From Borrelia persica No12 (GTDB lineage Bacteria; Spirochaetota; Spirochaetia; Borreliales; Borreliaceae): a stretch of 64,000 nt of DNA. This document shows positions 18,372-27,521 of the stretch, piece after piece. Positions within the stretch are counted from its first letter, which is position 1, and each line of letters opens with the position of its first letter. Under the pieces are notes generated by a model. That model saw only the letters and a program-made list of their open reading frames with translations. It searched no databases and was not told the DNA's origin. The DNA is taken from contig NZ_AYOT01000223.1 in the NCBI RefSeq assembly GCF_000500045.1, forward strand, positions 124,001 through 188,000, given 5' to 3'. A program made the position numbers and the translations under genes.

Positions 18372-19316
18372 ATGTTTAAATTGCTTTATATTGATAATTT
18401 GAGGTTTTTAAAAAGTGAAGAAAAGCTAAAAATTTTTAAAAATTTTGATTTAAAAGAGCTTTGTAAGTTGAATTTAAAAGATATCGCTAATTATTTATCT
18501 AAAAATTTTAGAAAAATCCATAGGTTGCCAGATCTAAAATTAATAGAGTTGCAACAAAAGATTATTGACAGAGTAGGTGCAAAGATTGCGGTTCTTGGCT
18601 CTAAAGATTATCCTTTAAAATTAAAGAGAATTTACGATCCTCCATTTGCCATTTATTATAGAGGGAATCTTCCAGATTCTAATTCTGTATCTTGGGCTGT
18701 TGTTGGTTCAAGACAAATTAGTAGACTTTTGGCAGATAAAATTCAAGAATTATCATCCCATCTTGCTAAAAATCATGTAGAGGTAATATCTGGATTTGCA
18801 ATAGGAGCTGATATTGCTGCTCATCTTGGTGCAATTAATGAGAAAAAAAGAACGTATGCGGTTATTGCTACAGATATTGATAATATTTATCCAAAACAAA
18901 ATAGAAAATATGTTACTCGTCTTTTGGAAAATGGTGGGGGTATTCTTACTGAGACTTTGCCTTATGAGAAAATACAAAATTATTTTTTTGCAAAAAGAAA
19001 TCGAATAGTGGCTGGTCTTTCAGATGTTGTTTTTATTACATGTGCACCAAAAAAGTCTGGAGCTTTAATTACTGCTGAGCTTGGACTTGATTTGGGTCTT
19101 GATGTTTATGTTTATAATATTAATTATTCTGGTGATGGTTCTAGGGATTTATATGATTCTGGAGCTTTAGAAATAAAATCAGTGCCAGATCTTTATAAGG
19201 TTTTAAATGTTGAGTATAATAAGCCTGCAATGAAGGATGACTTGAATAATTGTTGTATAGGTGAAGATATATCGAGTATGCTTATTAGTGAGTTATTAAA
19301 TGAAATATCTAAATAG
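18372..19316 (+). CDS. dprA: DNA processing protein DprA (Smf)
   Basis: Single-stranded DNA and RecA-loading protein of the DprA/Smf family. The Rossmann-fold core is clear: LKRIYDPPFAIYYRGNLP (about 93-110), WAVVGSRQISRLLADKI (about 117-133), SGFAIGADIAAHLGAI (about 148-163), KRNRIVAGLSDVVFITCAPKKSGAL and the ELGLDLGLDVYVYN block. The C-terminal winged-helix domain of longer DprA proteins is reduced to a short tail (314 aa in all). Natural transformation is not known in Borrelia, so the role may be in recombination. Matches BB0297. Confidence 0.93.
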   Translation: MFKLLYIDNLRFLKSEEKLKIFKNFDLKELCKLNLKDIANYLSKNFRKIHRLPDLKLIELQQKIIDRVGAKIAVLGSKDYPLKLKRIYDPPFAIYYRGNLPDSNSVSWAVVGSRQISRLLADKIQELSSHLAKNHVEVISGFAIGADIAAHLGAINEKKRTYAVIATDIDNIYPKQNRKYVTRLLENGGGILTETLPYEKIQNYFFAKRNRIVAGLSDVVFITCAPKKSGALITAELGLDLGLDVYVYNINYSGDGSRDLYDSGALEIKSVPDLYKVLNVEYNKPAMKDDLNNCCIGEDISSMLISELLNEISK

Positions 19317-19325
19317 GGGGACATC

Positions 19326-19868
19326 ATGGGTTTTAGAGGAACTACGGTTATTGCAATAAGAAGAGGAGGCAAGACTGTGGTGGCAGCAGATGGACAGGTG
19401 ACTTTTGGATATACTGTTTTAAAATCTAATGCTGTAAAAATAAGAAAATTGCTTAATGGAAAAATTTTGGCAGGATTTGCGGGTTCAACTTCTGACGCTA
19501 TTACTCTTTTTGAAAAATTTGAAGAAAAGGTTAAATCCAGAGAAGATGGAATTATTGATATTAAGAGAGCTGCTGTAGAACTTGCAAAAGATTGGAGATC
19601 TGATAAAATACTTCACAAACTTGAGGCGATGATGCTTGTTGCTGATTCTGATAATATTTTATTAATTTCAGGTACCGGAGATGTTGTTGAGCCTGAAGAA
19701 GATGTGATCTCGATTGGTAGTGGGGGAAATTATGCATATTCAGCAGCTCTTGCTTATATGGAAAATAAAAAATTAAGTGCTGCTGATATTGCTTCTAAGT
19801 CTTTAAAGGTAGCAGCAAGGGTTTGTATATATACAAATTCAAATATTGTTCTTGAGGAGATTGATTGA
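19326..19868 (+). CDS. hslV: HslV (ClpQ) peptidase subunit
   Basis: Proteasome-beta-like threonine peptidase that forms the HslUV (ClpYQ) protease. The sequence MGFRGTTVIAIRRGG has the TT pair at 6-7, so five residues would be removed to expose the catalytic Thr, as in Bacillus-type HslV, rather than just the initiator Met as in E. coli. AADGQVTFG, the catalytic-core lysine (NAVKIRKL) and SGTGDVVEPE are typical. 180 aa. A GGGGG site lies upstream of the ATG. Its stop overlaps the hslU ATG by one base. Matches BB0296. Confidence 0.96.
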   Translation: MGFRGTTVIAIRRGGKTVVAADGQVTFGYTVLKSNAVKIRKLLNGKILAGFAGSTSDAITLFEKFEEKVKSREDGIIDIKRAAVELAKDWRSDKILHKLEAMMLVADSDNILLISGTGDVVEPEEDVISIGSGGNYAYSAALAYMENKKLSAADIASKSLKVAARVCIYTNSNIVLEEID

Positions 19869-21220
19869 TGAATAAAATTGAGGATCAAAGTATATTACCT
19901 AAGAAGATTGTTGCAGAATTAGATAAGTATATAATAGGACAGTCAGAAGCAAAAAAATTGGTTTCAATTGCTCTTGTTAATAGATATATAAGATCAAAGC
20001 TTCCTAAAGATATAAAAGACGATGTTATGCCTAAAAATATTATTATGGTTGGATCAACTGGAGTTGGAAAAACTGAGATTGCAAGAAGACTTTCAAAGTT
20101 TATTAAGGCTCCTTTTATTAAAGTTGAGGCTACAAAATATACTGAAGTAGGTTATGTGGGTCGTGATGTTGAATCTATGATTCGTGACTTGATGAGTATT
20201 GCAATTAATATGGTAAGAGAAGAGATGTATGCTTCTGTTAAAGAAGAGGCAAGTAAGCGTGCTGAGGAGAGAATCATAGACAAGCTTTTGAAAAATTCTG
20301 AAAATTCTGAGAATGATAATATCAGCGATGAAGAGAAGAGAGTTCGTGAGAAATTGAGAGATAAGTTTAGAAAGCAATTGAGAAAAGGGGAGCTTGATGA
20401 GAGTCTTATTGATGTTTATGTTTCAGGTAAAATGCCTGTGTCTACCATAGAAATATTCTCAGGTGGTAATTTGGAAGAGATTGATATGAGTATTGGAGGA
20501 CTAATCAGTAATATATTTGATAGAAAGAAGAGAAGAGAGTTAAAGATTAAAAAGGCTAGAGAGATAATTATATCTGAAGAGCTTGAAAAATTGGTTGATT
20601 ACGAGAATATTGTAGATATTGCCAAATCACGAGTTGAAAATATGGGTATTGTTTTTATTGATGAGATTGATAAGATAGTTACTAAAAATAGAACGGGAAA
20701 TGATGTCTCTAGAGAAGGGGTTCAGAGAGATATTTTGCCAATTGTTGAGGGATCTAAGGTTAATACTAGATATGGAATAGTGGATACTTCTCATATTTTG
20801 TTCATTGCTGCTGGTGCATTTAATTTATCAAAACCATCTGATTTAATACCAGAACTTCAAGGTAGGTTTCCAATTAAGGTTGAACTTAAGAGTTTAAGCG
20901 TAGATGATTTTAAGAATATTTTAAAACATACTAAAAATTCTTTAATAAAACAGTATATTGCAATGTTTCAGGTTTATAATTTGACTTTAACATTTAGCGA
21001 AGAGGCAATTGATAGAATTGCTGAACTTACATTTAATATGAATTTTGAAGGAGAAAATCTTGGAGCACGAAGATTGCATGGAGTTATGGAAAAAATTCTT
21101 GCCGATCTTTTTTTTGATGCTCCTGGTAGTAAGTTGAAGAAAATAGAAATAAATTTGGACTATGTTAATGAAAAAATAAAAATTAACGAACAAAAAGACT
21201 TAAATTGTTATATAATATAG
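19868..21220 (+). CDS. hslU: HslU (ClpY) AAA+ unfoldase
   Basis: Hexameric ATPase that unfolds substrates for HslV. Walker A GSTGVGKTE (about residues 60-68), the pore motif KYTEVGYVGRDVESMIRDL (GYVG), a charged I-domain (about 110-240), Walker B GIVFIDEIDKI and sensor-2 GARRLHGVMEK. The C-terminus ends in CYII, resembling the YIL-type tail that docks into HslV. Start is the ATG at 19868, with GAGGAG about 9 bp upstream. The last codons also carry the -10 box of the flagellar promoter. 450 aa. Matches BB0295. Confidence 0.96.
   Translation: MNKIEDQSILPKKIVAELDKYIIGQSEAKKLVSIALVNRYIRSKLPKDIKDDVMPKNIIMVGSTGVGKTEIARRLSKFIKAPFIKVEATKYTEVGYVGRDVESMIRDLMSIAINMVREEMYASVKEEASKRAEERIIDKLLKNSENSENDNISDEEKRVREKLRDKFRKQLRKGELDESLIDVYVSGKMPVSTIEIFSGGNLEEIDMSIGGLISNIFDRKKRRELKIKKAREIIISEELEKLVDYENIVDIAKSRVENMGIVFIDEIDKIVTKNRTGNDVSREGVQRDILPIVEGSKVNTRYGIVDTSHILFIAAGAFNLSKPSDLIPELQGRFPIKVELKSLSVDDFKNILKHTKNSLIKQYIAMFQVYNLTLTFSEEAIDRIAELTFNMNFEGENLGARRLHGVMEKILADLFFDAPGSKLKKIEINLDYVNEKIKINEQKDLNCYII
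21205..21220 (+). promoter_or_regulatory. Candidate sigma-70 promoter of the flgB flagellar operon
   Basis: A perfect TATAAT at 21211-21216 lies inside the last codons of hslU (Tyr-Ile-Ile-stop), about 38 bp before the flgB start. No good -35 is present at the usual distance (21188-21193 reads GAACAA). In B. burgdorferi the flgB operon is known to use a sigma-70 promoter just upstream of flgB, which fits the place. Transcription from hslU may also run through. Confidence 0.5.
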
Positions 21221-21253
21221 TAAAAAACAATTTGTAGTGTAGAGGGTATTAGT

Positions 21254-21661
21254 TTGGATATTTTTCAAAGATCAGTAGATTTAGCACATAGGTATTTGGA
21301 TGTTTTGGGATTAAGACAAAGTGTAATAGCTGATAATATTGCAAATGTAGATACTCCAAATTTTAAAAGAAGTAAAGTTACTTTTGAGGCTGAGCTTGAG
21401 AGAGCAATTTTGAATGAAAAGACAAATCATTTGTCTTTAAAGAGAGGTAATGATAAACATTTAGATGGCTTGAAAGAATTAGGGTATTTGGATGTAAAAC
21501 CCCAAAGGATGCTTGATTATTTCTCGACTTTAAATAACAATGGTAATAATGTCGATATTGATTCTGAGATGAAAAGTCTCGTTCAAAATCAAATGATGTA
21601 TGGATTGTTTACAAATATTCAAGCTCATTATTTTAAAAGTGTCAATATTGTAATAAAATAA
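21254..21661 (+). CDS. flgB: Flagellar proximal rod protein FlgB
   Basis: Rod protein that joins the MS ring to the rod in the periplasm. The family motif SVIADNIANVDTPNFKRSKVTFE (about 25-46) and the C-terminal amphipathic helix (SLVQNQMMYGLFTNIQAHYFKSVNIVIK) are typical. The start is a TTG at 21254, preceded by GAGGG at 21242-21246; no in-frame ATG fits the family start. First gene of the long flagellar run. 135 aa. Matches BB0294. Confidence 0.95.
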   Translation: MDIFQRSVDLAHRYLDVLGLRQSVIADNIANVDTPNFKRSKVTFEAELERAILNEKTNHLSLKRGNDKHLDGLKELGYLDVKPQRMLDYFSTLNNNGNNVDIDSEMKSLVQNQMMYGLFTNIQAHYFKSVNIVIK

Positions 21662-21687
21662 GTTGTAACCTCAAGGAATATTTATAT

Positions 21688-22146
21688 ATGGGATTATTTT
21701 CAAGTATTAATACTGCCTCAACAGGCTTAACGGCTCAAAGATTAAGACTCGATGTTATTGCAAATAATATTGCAAATGTAGAAACTACTAGAACTGCTGA
21801 GGGGGGAGCTTATAGACGAGAGAGAATAATTTTTTCTCCACGAGTTGTAAGTCCTTATTGGAAGGGATTTTTTGTGCCTGATTATCTTGATAATGGAGTT
21901 GGGCAGGGTGTAAGAGTTGCTGGTATTGAAAAAGACAAGTCTCCTTTAAAGTTACAATATGATCCAACTCATCCTGATGCAATAAAGTTTGGCGAATTAA
22001 AGGGATATGTTGAATTTCCTAATGTAAATGTAGTTGAAGAGATGGTGGATATGATTTCTGCTTCTCGTGCTTATGAAGCAAATTCTGCTGTAATTAATGG
22101 TAGTAAATCAATGTTTAGGAGTGCATTATCAATACTTCAAAATTAA
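21688..22146 (+). CDS. flgC: Flagellar proximal rod protein FlgC
   Basis: Rod protein. N-terminal ASTGLTAQRLRLDVIANNIANVETT (about 11-35) is the flg_bb_rod motif, and the C-terminus NVNVVEEMVDMISASRAYEANSAVINGSKSM (about 113-143) is the rod/hook C-terminal motif. 152 aa, normal. 26 bp after flgB. Matches BB0293. Confidence 0.96.
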   Translation: MGLFSSINTASTGLTAQRLRLDVIANNIANVETTRTAEGGAYRRERIIFSPRVVSPYWKGFFVPDYLDNGVGQGVRVAGIEKDKSPLKLQYDPTHPDAIKFGELKGYVEFPNVNVVEEMVDMISASRAYEANSAVINGSKSMFRSALSILQN

Positions 22147-22161
22147 GGAGGTTTGTGAAAA

Positions 22162-22491
22162 ATGAGAGTAGATTCTTTTTTTACAGATAATAATGTTTAT
22201 TTGATTCGTAAAAGTCCTTTGCATTTTGATAAAAGTTTTCCTGATTTTGATGTTAGGAGTGAAAAGCAAGCCAAAACTTTTAGAGATCTTTTCTTTAATT
22301 TAATATCTGATGTGAATAAGAGTCAGTTGGATGTGTATCAAATGTCACAGGAATCTATTTTACATCCAAATAGTGTTGATGTTCATGATGTTGTAATATC
22401 TATGGCTAAAGCTAATATGAATTTAAGTATCACAAAAGCTGTTGTTGAGAAAAGCATAAAGGCTTATCAAGATGTAATTAATATTCGTTAA
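22162..22491 (+). CDS. fliE: Flagellar hook-basal body protein FliE
   Basis: Small adaptor between the MS ring and the rod. The C-terminal half holds the FliE signature: SVDVHDVVISMAKANMNLSITKAVVEK (about 74-100). 109 aa, with a strong AAGGAGG site ahead of the ATG. Follows flgC by 15 bp. Matches BB0292. Confidence 0.93.
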   Translation: MRVDSFFTDNNVYLIRKSPLHFDKSFPDFDVRSEKQAKTFRDLFFNLISDVNKSQLDVYQMSQESILHPNSVDVHDVVISMAKANMNLSITKAVVEKSIKAYQDVINIR

Positions 22492-22504
22492 GGAGCTATG
22501 CAGT

Positions 22505-24211
22505 TTGAGCAATTTTATCACTAAGTTTTTTGCATCAGTAAATAAAAGTTTTAAAAAAGCCAGTATGATTCAAAAAGTGGCTTTTGGTGTTATTGCTTTA
22601 TTTATAATTTTGTCGCTTATTTTTTTGGTAAATTTTTCTACTAAAAAACAAGGTATTGCCCTTTTTGGTGTTGCAATTAAGGATCAGTATTTGTTAGATA
22701 GGATAGTGCAAAGATTGGATAGAGAGAATGTTAAGTATACTGTTACTGCTGATGGAAAAATTTACTTAAATGATGAGAGTGTGTCTAAAAGAATAAGAGC
22801 AATTCTTGTAAGAGAAGAGCTTGTGCCTATGCATATGGATCCTTGGTCTCTTTTCGATATTGATAGATGGACTATTACGGATTTTGAAAGAAATATTAAT
22901 CTTAGACGGTCGATTACAAGGGCTGTTGAGCAACATATTGTTGCTCTTGATGATGTTGATGCTGTGAGTATTAATCTTGTTATGCCTGAGAAAGCTCTTT
23001 TTAAAGAGTCACAGGAGTCAGTTAGGGCATCTGTTAGAATTACTCCTAAACCAGGTTCTGATATTACAACTAATCGCAAAAAAGTAGAAGGTCTAGTTAA
23101 GCTAATTCAATATGCTATTGAAGGTCTTGAAGCAGATAATATTGTTATTGTTGATAATAAAGGAACTATCTTAAATGATTTTTCTAATTTAGATGGTGTT
23201 GATAGAATTGATTTGGCTGAGAAAGAAAGAAAGCTTAAATTAAAATATGAATCTATGCTTCGCGATGAAATTGATTTTGCTTTAAGTAGGGTTTTGTCTG
23301 GTGATAGATTTATGATTGCAAGGGTTAATGTGACGTTAGACACTTCTAAGCAAACTACAGAATCTAAAGAGTATGCTCCTATTGAACTTGAACCTCAGGA
23401 TCCAAAAGTTTCTTATCCTACAAGAAAAGTGAGTGATTCGACATTAATATCTTCTCAAGTACATAAAAGAGAATATGAAGGGCAAGGTTATAGTCCATGG
23501 GGTCCACCTGGACAGGAGGGCAATACTCCTCCTGAGTACCGAGATATGAGTGATATTGTTGGGAAGTCAAGTGAATTTCAGGAAATAAAAAATGTTGCCC
23601 TTAATGAAAAAAAATCGTTAAGTGAAAAAGAGCCTGCTAGGGTTGCTGGAATTTCGCTTGGTATCTTTGTAGATGGTATTTGGGATTTTGTTTATGATGA
23701 GTCTGGAAATTTTGTTATGGAAAATGGCATGCGTAAAAGGGAATATAAGCCTATTTCTGATGAGGCTATAAAAAATATAACCGATGTTTTGCAGAGTTCT
23801 TTTGAATATAAACCAGAAAGAGGTGATTCAATTACTGTTAGAAATGTTGCCTTTGATCGAGTAAGCGAATTTAGAAAGATAGATGAAGCTTATTTTGCAA
23901 GTGAAAAATTAAAATTTCTTACTTTTGTTGTAAGTATAATAGCTGCATTATTGATATTATTGTTTACAATATTTTTCGTTGTTTCTAGAGAACTTGAGAG
24001 AAGAAGACGTCTTAGAGAAGAAGAATTTGCAAGACAAGCACATTTGAGGCGTCAACAGGCATTGATGGATAGTGATGATATTGGTGTTGATGATGTTGTT
24101 GGTGGATTTAGAGAAGAGGATGAACTTCAAAGTAATGCTGAAATTTTGGCTAGGGAGAAACCTGAAGATGTTGCTAAGCTTATTAGAACATGGATTGTGA
24201 AGAATGTATAA
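22505..24211 (+). CDS. fliF: Flagellar MS-ring protein FliF
   Basis: Forms the MS ring in the inner membrane. N-terminal membrane helix (about 26-45), ring-building motifs in the periplasm (LFGVAIKDQYLLDRIVQRLDRENVKYTV; ARVRI-type repeats), a Pro-rich loop near residues 325-345 (YSPWGPPGQEGNTPPEYRD), a second membrane helix (about 470-492) and a cytoplasmic tail. The last residues, EKPEDVAKLIRTWIVKNV, are the FliG-binding motif. The start is TTG at 22505 with AGGAG 9 bp upstream; the nearby ATG at 22498 is in another frame. 568 aa. Matches BB0291. Confidence 0.96.
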   Translation: MSNFITKFFASVNKSFKKASMIQKVAFGVIALFIILSLIFLVNFSTKKQGIALFGVAIKDQYLLDRIVQRLDRENVKYTVTADGKIYLNDESVSKRIRAILVREELVPMHMDPWSLFDIDRWTITDFERNINLRRSITRAVEQHIVALDDVDAVSINLVMPEKALFKESQESVRASVRITPKPGSDITTNRKKVEGLVKLIQYAIEGLEADNIVIVDNKGTILNDFSNLDGVDRIDLAEKERKLKLKYESMLRDEIDFALSRVLSGDRFMIARVNVTLDTSKQTTESKEYAPIELEPQDPKVSYPTRKVSDSTLISSQVHKREYEGQGYSPWGPPGQEGNTPPEYRDMSDIVGKSSEFQEIKNVALNEKKSLSEKEPARVAGISLGIFVDGIWDFVYDESGNFVMENGMRKREYKPISDEAIKNITDVLQSSFEYKPERGDSITVRNVAFDRVSEFRKIDEAYFASEKLKFLTFVVSIIAALLILLFTIFFVVSRELERRRRLREEEFARQAHLRRQQALMDSDDIGVDDVVGGFREEDELQSNAEILAREKPEDVAKLIRTWIVKNV

Positions 24212-24226
24212 AGGATAATAATTTAT

Positions 24227-25261
24227 ATGGAAGAGCAAAATGAAAAAGAAATATTTGGTGTTTCTACTTTAACAGGAAAGCAAAAGGCTGCTATTTTGTT
24301 GGTTTCAATAGGGTCTGAGATTTCATCTAGAGTGTTTAAATATTTATCTCAAGAAGAAATAGAGTCTTTAACCTTTGAGATAGCAAGACTTGATGTTGTT
24401 ACTTCTGAGCTTAAAGATAGTGTTCTTTTGGAATTTAAAGAATTGATGATGGCTCAAGAGTTTATTCAGAAGGGTGGTATAGATTATGCTAGAGAACTTC
24501 TTGAAAAGGCACTTGGGACTCAAAAGGCAGTGGATATTATTAATAATTTGGGTTCTGCTTTACAATCAAGGCCTTTTGAATTTGTTAGAAGGGCAGATCC
24601 TGCTAATATTTTAAACTTTATCCAACAAGAACATCCGCAAACAATTGCGTTAATACTTTCATATCTTGATCCACAAAAGGCTTCATTTATTCTTTCTAGT
24701 CTTCCTACTGAAATTCAAACTAATGTTGCACGAAGAATAGCATTAATGGATAGAACTTCTCCTGAAGTTGTAAGAGAGGTCGAGAGAGTTCTTGAAAAGA
24801 AATTGGCTTCTTTATCTTCAGAAGATTATACTTCAGCTGGTGGTGTTGATAATGTTGTTGAAATAATTAATATGGCTGATCGTAAGACAGAGAAATTTAT
24901 TATTGAATCTCTTGAAGAAGAAGATCCTGAGCTTGCGGAAGAGATTAAGAAAAAAATGTTTGTATTTGAAGATATTGTTCTTCTTGATGACAGATCAATA
25001 CAGCGTATTTTAAGAGAAATAGATGGTCAGGAATTGGCAAAAGCTTTAAAATCAGTTGATGTTCCTGTACAAGATAAGATTTTCAAAAATATGTCTAAGA
25101 GAGCTGCTGGAATGCTTAAAGAAGATATGGAATTCTTGGGGCCTACTAGGCGTAAGGATGTTGAGGAAGCTCAGCAAAAAATTGTTTCTCTTATTAGAAA
25201 ATTAGAAGAGCAAGGTGAAATAGTGATTTCAAGAGGTGGTGAAGAAGATGTGCTTATCTAA
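24227..25261 (+). CDS. fliG: Flagellar motor switch protein FliG
   Basis: Rotor protein that binds FliF, FliM and the stators. FliG N domain (LTGKQKAAILLVSIGSEISSRVFKYLSQEEIE, about 14-45), the middle domain with the EHPQTIALILSYLDPQKASFIL motif (about 131-152), and the C-terminal torque domain containing DDRSIQRILREIDGQELAKALK (about 252-273). 344 aa. Borrelia has two FliG paralogues; this one, within the operon (BB0290), is the one usually called FliG2. Directly followed by fliH. Confidence 0.96.
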   Translation: MEEQNEKEIFGVSTLTGKQKAAILLVSIGSEISSRVFKYLSQEEIESLTFEIARLDVVTSELKDSVLLEFKELMMAQEFIQKGGIDYARELLEKALGTQKAVDIINNLGSALQSRPFEFVRRADPANILNFIQQEHPQTIALILSYLDPQKASFILSSLPTEIQTNVARRIALMDRTSPEVVREVERVLEKKLASLSSEDYTSAGGVDNVVEIINMADRKTEKFIIESLEEEDPELAEEIKKKMFVFEDIVLLDDRSIQRILREIDGQELAKALKSVDVPVQDKIFKNMSKRAAGMLKEDMEFLGPTRRKDVEEAQQKIVSLIRKLEEQGEIVISRGGEEDVLI

Positions 25262-25275
25262 CAAAGGAGTTGTAT

Positions 25276-26196
25276 TTGCCTAAGGTTTTATATAAATCAA
25301 AAGAAGTTGTAAATGCAGTAAAGTTAGAGTTTGTTGAAATTACAAATCCTATTTTTAAGTCATTAGAAATTAAGAGAAAGGAAAATGAGATTTCTAATGT
25401 AGAGGATCGTAATGTTAAGCTTCGTAGTGAGCTTGAAGCTTTAATGAGTCAAAAGGCAAAACTACAAGAAGAGATTGAACATGGACATGAGGTTGCTAGG
25501 ACAGAAATAGATCTTGAATGTTCGAAAATTCTTGAAGAGGCTAGAGAACAGGCTAACCAAATAGTGAGTTTGGCTCATGAAAAAGCTGAGAATTTACAAA
25601 AAGAGGCTGAAAACAAAAAAGGAACAATTGAGAGAGAATCTGATTTAGAAATTCAAAGAATAGTTAAAGAACATGAAGAAAAATTAAAAAGAGAGCTTGA
25701 GATTGAGATTGCAAAGGGTAGAAATGAGGGATATGATGATGGATTTCAGAGGGGACGTGAAGATTTTGATAAAATACTTGGAAAATTAAATGGTATTATA
25801 TCTTCTTTGATTGCCAAGAGAAAAGAAATTCTTGAGTCTTCAGGTGAACATATAGTGAATCTTGTGATGCAAATTGCGGTTAAAGTGGTTAAAAAAATTG
25901 TAGACACCCAAAAAGGTGTTGTTATAGAAAATGTAAATGAGGCTTTGAAAAAGATAAAAAGTAAAACAAATATTGTTATTCGTGTTAATCTTGATGATAT
26001 AGATGTTGTAAGTCATCAAAAGCATGAGTTTATTTCTAAATTTGATTTTATAGAAAACCTTGAAATTGTTGAAGACGTTAATATAGGAAAAGGTGGGTGT
26101 ATCATTGAGACTGATTTTGGAGAAATAGATGCACGAATTTCATCTCAACTTGATAGGATAGAAGAGAGATTTAAAAATTTTTCTTCTATATTCTAA
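25276..26196 (+). CDS. fliH: Flagellar export ATPase regulator FliH
   Basis: Peripheral stalk of the type III export ATPase; binds FliI and FliN. A long charged coiled coil (about 35-165, rich in Glu/Lys/Arg) is followed by a V-ATPase E-subunit-like C-terminal domain (LVMQIAVKVVKKIVDTQ, KGGCIIETDFGEIDARISSQLDRIEERF). The segment KGRNEGYDDGFQRGREDFDKI has the Gly-rich FliH linker pattern. A TTG at 25270 abuts the AAGGAG site, so the TTG at 25276 (6 bp spacing) is the better start; 306 aa. Matches BB0289. Confidence 0.9.
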   Translation: MPKVLYKSKEVVNAVKLEFVEITNPIFKSLEIKRKENEISNVEDRNVKLRSELEALMSQKAKLQEEIEHGHEVARTEIDLECSKILEEAREQANQIVSLAHEKAENLQKEAENKKGTIERESDLEIQRIVKEHEEKLKRELEIEIAKGRNEGYDDGFQRGREDFDKILGKLNGIISSLIAKRKEILESSGEHIVNLVMQIAVKVVKKIVDTQKGVVIENVNEALKKIKSKTNIVIRVNLDDIDVVSHQKHEFISKFDFIENLEIVEDVNIGKGGCIIETDFGEIDARISSQLDRIEERFKNFSSIF

Positions 26197-26213
26197 CGAC
26201 TTAAGGAATTGTG

Positions 26214-27521
26214 ATGAACAATTTTTTTGAAGGTTATTCAAAAATATTGGATGATATTAATACTATATCTCTTATTGGCAGGGTAAAAAAAATTAATGGT
26301 CTTTTACTTGAAAGCTTGGGTCCAAAATGCGGTATTGGTGATTTATGTTTGATTGAGCAGAGTAGTGGTAAAAAAATATATGCTGAAGTTGTAGGTTTTA
26401 ATGGATCTTTCGTTAGTCTTATGGCTTATGAGGGACTTGATGGAATTGAAGTTGGTGATAAAGTTTATTCTTTAAATAAGAAACCTCAAATTAATTTGAG
26501 TGATGAATTACTTGGAAGGGTAATTGATTCTCTTGGAAGACCTATTGATAATAAAGGACCGTTTGTTGGCAATCATTACAAAGAATTGAGTTTTAATAGT
26601 ATTAATCCTTTAGATAGAGGTGTTTTTGCTGAGCAAATAGTTACTGGAGTTAGAGTTCTTGACGGATTTTTGCCAGTGGCACGAGGTCAACGTGTAGGCA
26701 TTTTTTCGGGTGCTGGTGTTGGAAAATCCACTTTGCTTGGTATGATTGCTAAAAATTCTAAAGCGGATATTAATGTTATTGCATTTATTGGTGAGAGAGG
26801 TCGTGAACTTAATGAATTTATTAAATATGAACTTGGAGATGAATGTTTTAAGAGAAGCGTTTTGGTTGTGTCGACTTCTGATGAGTCTCCTATTTCAAGA
26901 TATAAGGGAGCTTATACTGCAACGTTAATAGCTGAATATTTTAGAGATCGTGGAATGGATGTTATGTTGTTATTTGATTCAATGACAAGGTTTGCAAATG
27001 CTAAAAGGGAAATTAGCCTTTCTATGGGAGAGTTACCTGCGACTAAAGGTTATCCTCCTTCTGTTTTTGTAGAAATTCCTATTTTACTTGAGCGTTCAGG
27101 ATTAAATGGAAAGGGTAGTATTACAGGATTTTATACTGTGCTTGTTGAGGGTGATGATTTAAGTGAACCTATAGCTGATAATATGAGAGCTGTTTTAGAT
27201 GGTCATGTTATTTTAGATAGAGATTTGTCTGATAGAGGAATTTATCCTTCGGTAAATATTTTAAGTTCAACTTCAAGATCTCTTCATAGGATAACAAATT
27301 TTGAAAAGCAAAAATTGATATCTAAGGTTAGAAATTTGTTATCAGTTTATAAAAATTATGAAGATTTAATTAAAACAGGGATTTATATGAAGGGTTCTAA
27401 TAAAGAAGTTGATTTGGCTATCGCAAAATATCCAAAAATTGTTGATTTTTTATCCCAAGGCATGCAAGAAGAGTGTGATTTTGAAAATTTAGATAATGAA
27501 ATGAGAGAAATATTGGCTTGA
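26214..27521 (+). CDS. fliI: Flagellum-specific export ATPase FliI
   Basis: Hexameric F1-like ATPase of the flagellar type III export system. Walker A GAGVGKST (about 165-172), IGERGRELNEFI, Walker B VMLLFDSMTRFANAKREISLSMGE and the PPSVFVEIPILLERSG block. 435 aa from the ATG at 26214 (AAGGAA 5 bp upstream); a GTG at 26211 is an alternative. Followed by fliJ with a 4-bp overlap. Matches BB0288. Confidence 0.96.
   Translation: MNNFFEGYSKILDDINTISLIGRVKKINGLLLESLGPKCGIGDLCLIEQSSGKKIYAEVVGFNGSFVSLMAYEGLDGIEVGDKVYSLNKKPQINLSDELLGRVIDSLGRPIDNKGPFVGNHYKELSFNSINPLDRGVFAEQIVTGVRVLDGFLPVARGQRVGIFSGAGVGKSTLLGMIAKNSKADINVIAFIGERGRELNEFIKYELGDECFKRSVLVVSTSDESPISRYKGAYTATLIAEYFRDRGMDVMLLFDSMTRFANAKREISLSMGELPATKGYPPSVFVEIPILLERSGLNGKGSITGFYTVLVEGDDLSEPIADNMRAVLDGHVILDRDLSDRGIYPSVNILSSTSRSLHRITNFEKQKLISKVRNLLSVYKNYEDLIKTGIYMKGSNKEVDLAIAKYPKIVDFLSQGMQEECDFENLDNEMREILA

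Noticed and set aside
22762-23079. Minus-strand frame inside fliF
   Set aside because: Antisense shadow of FliF, no independent signals.
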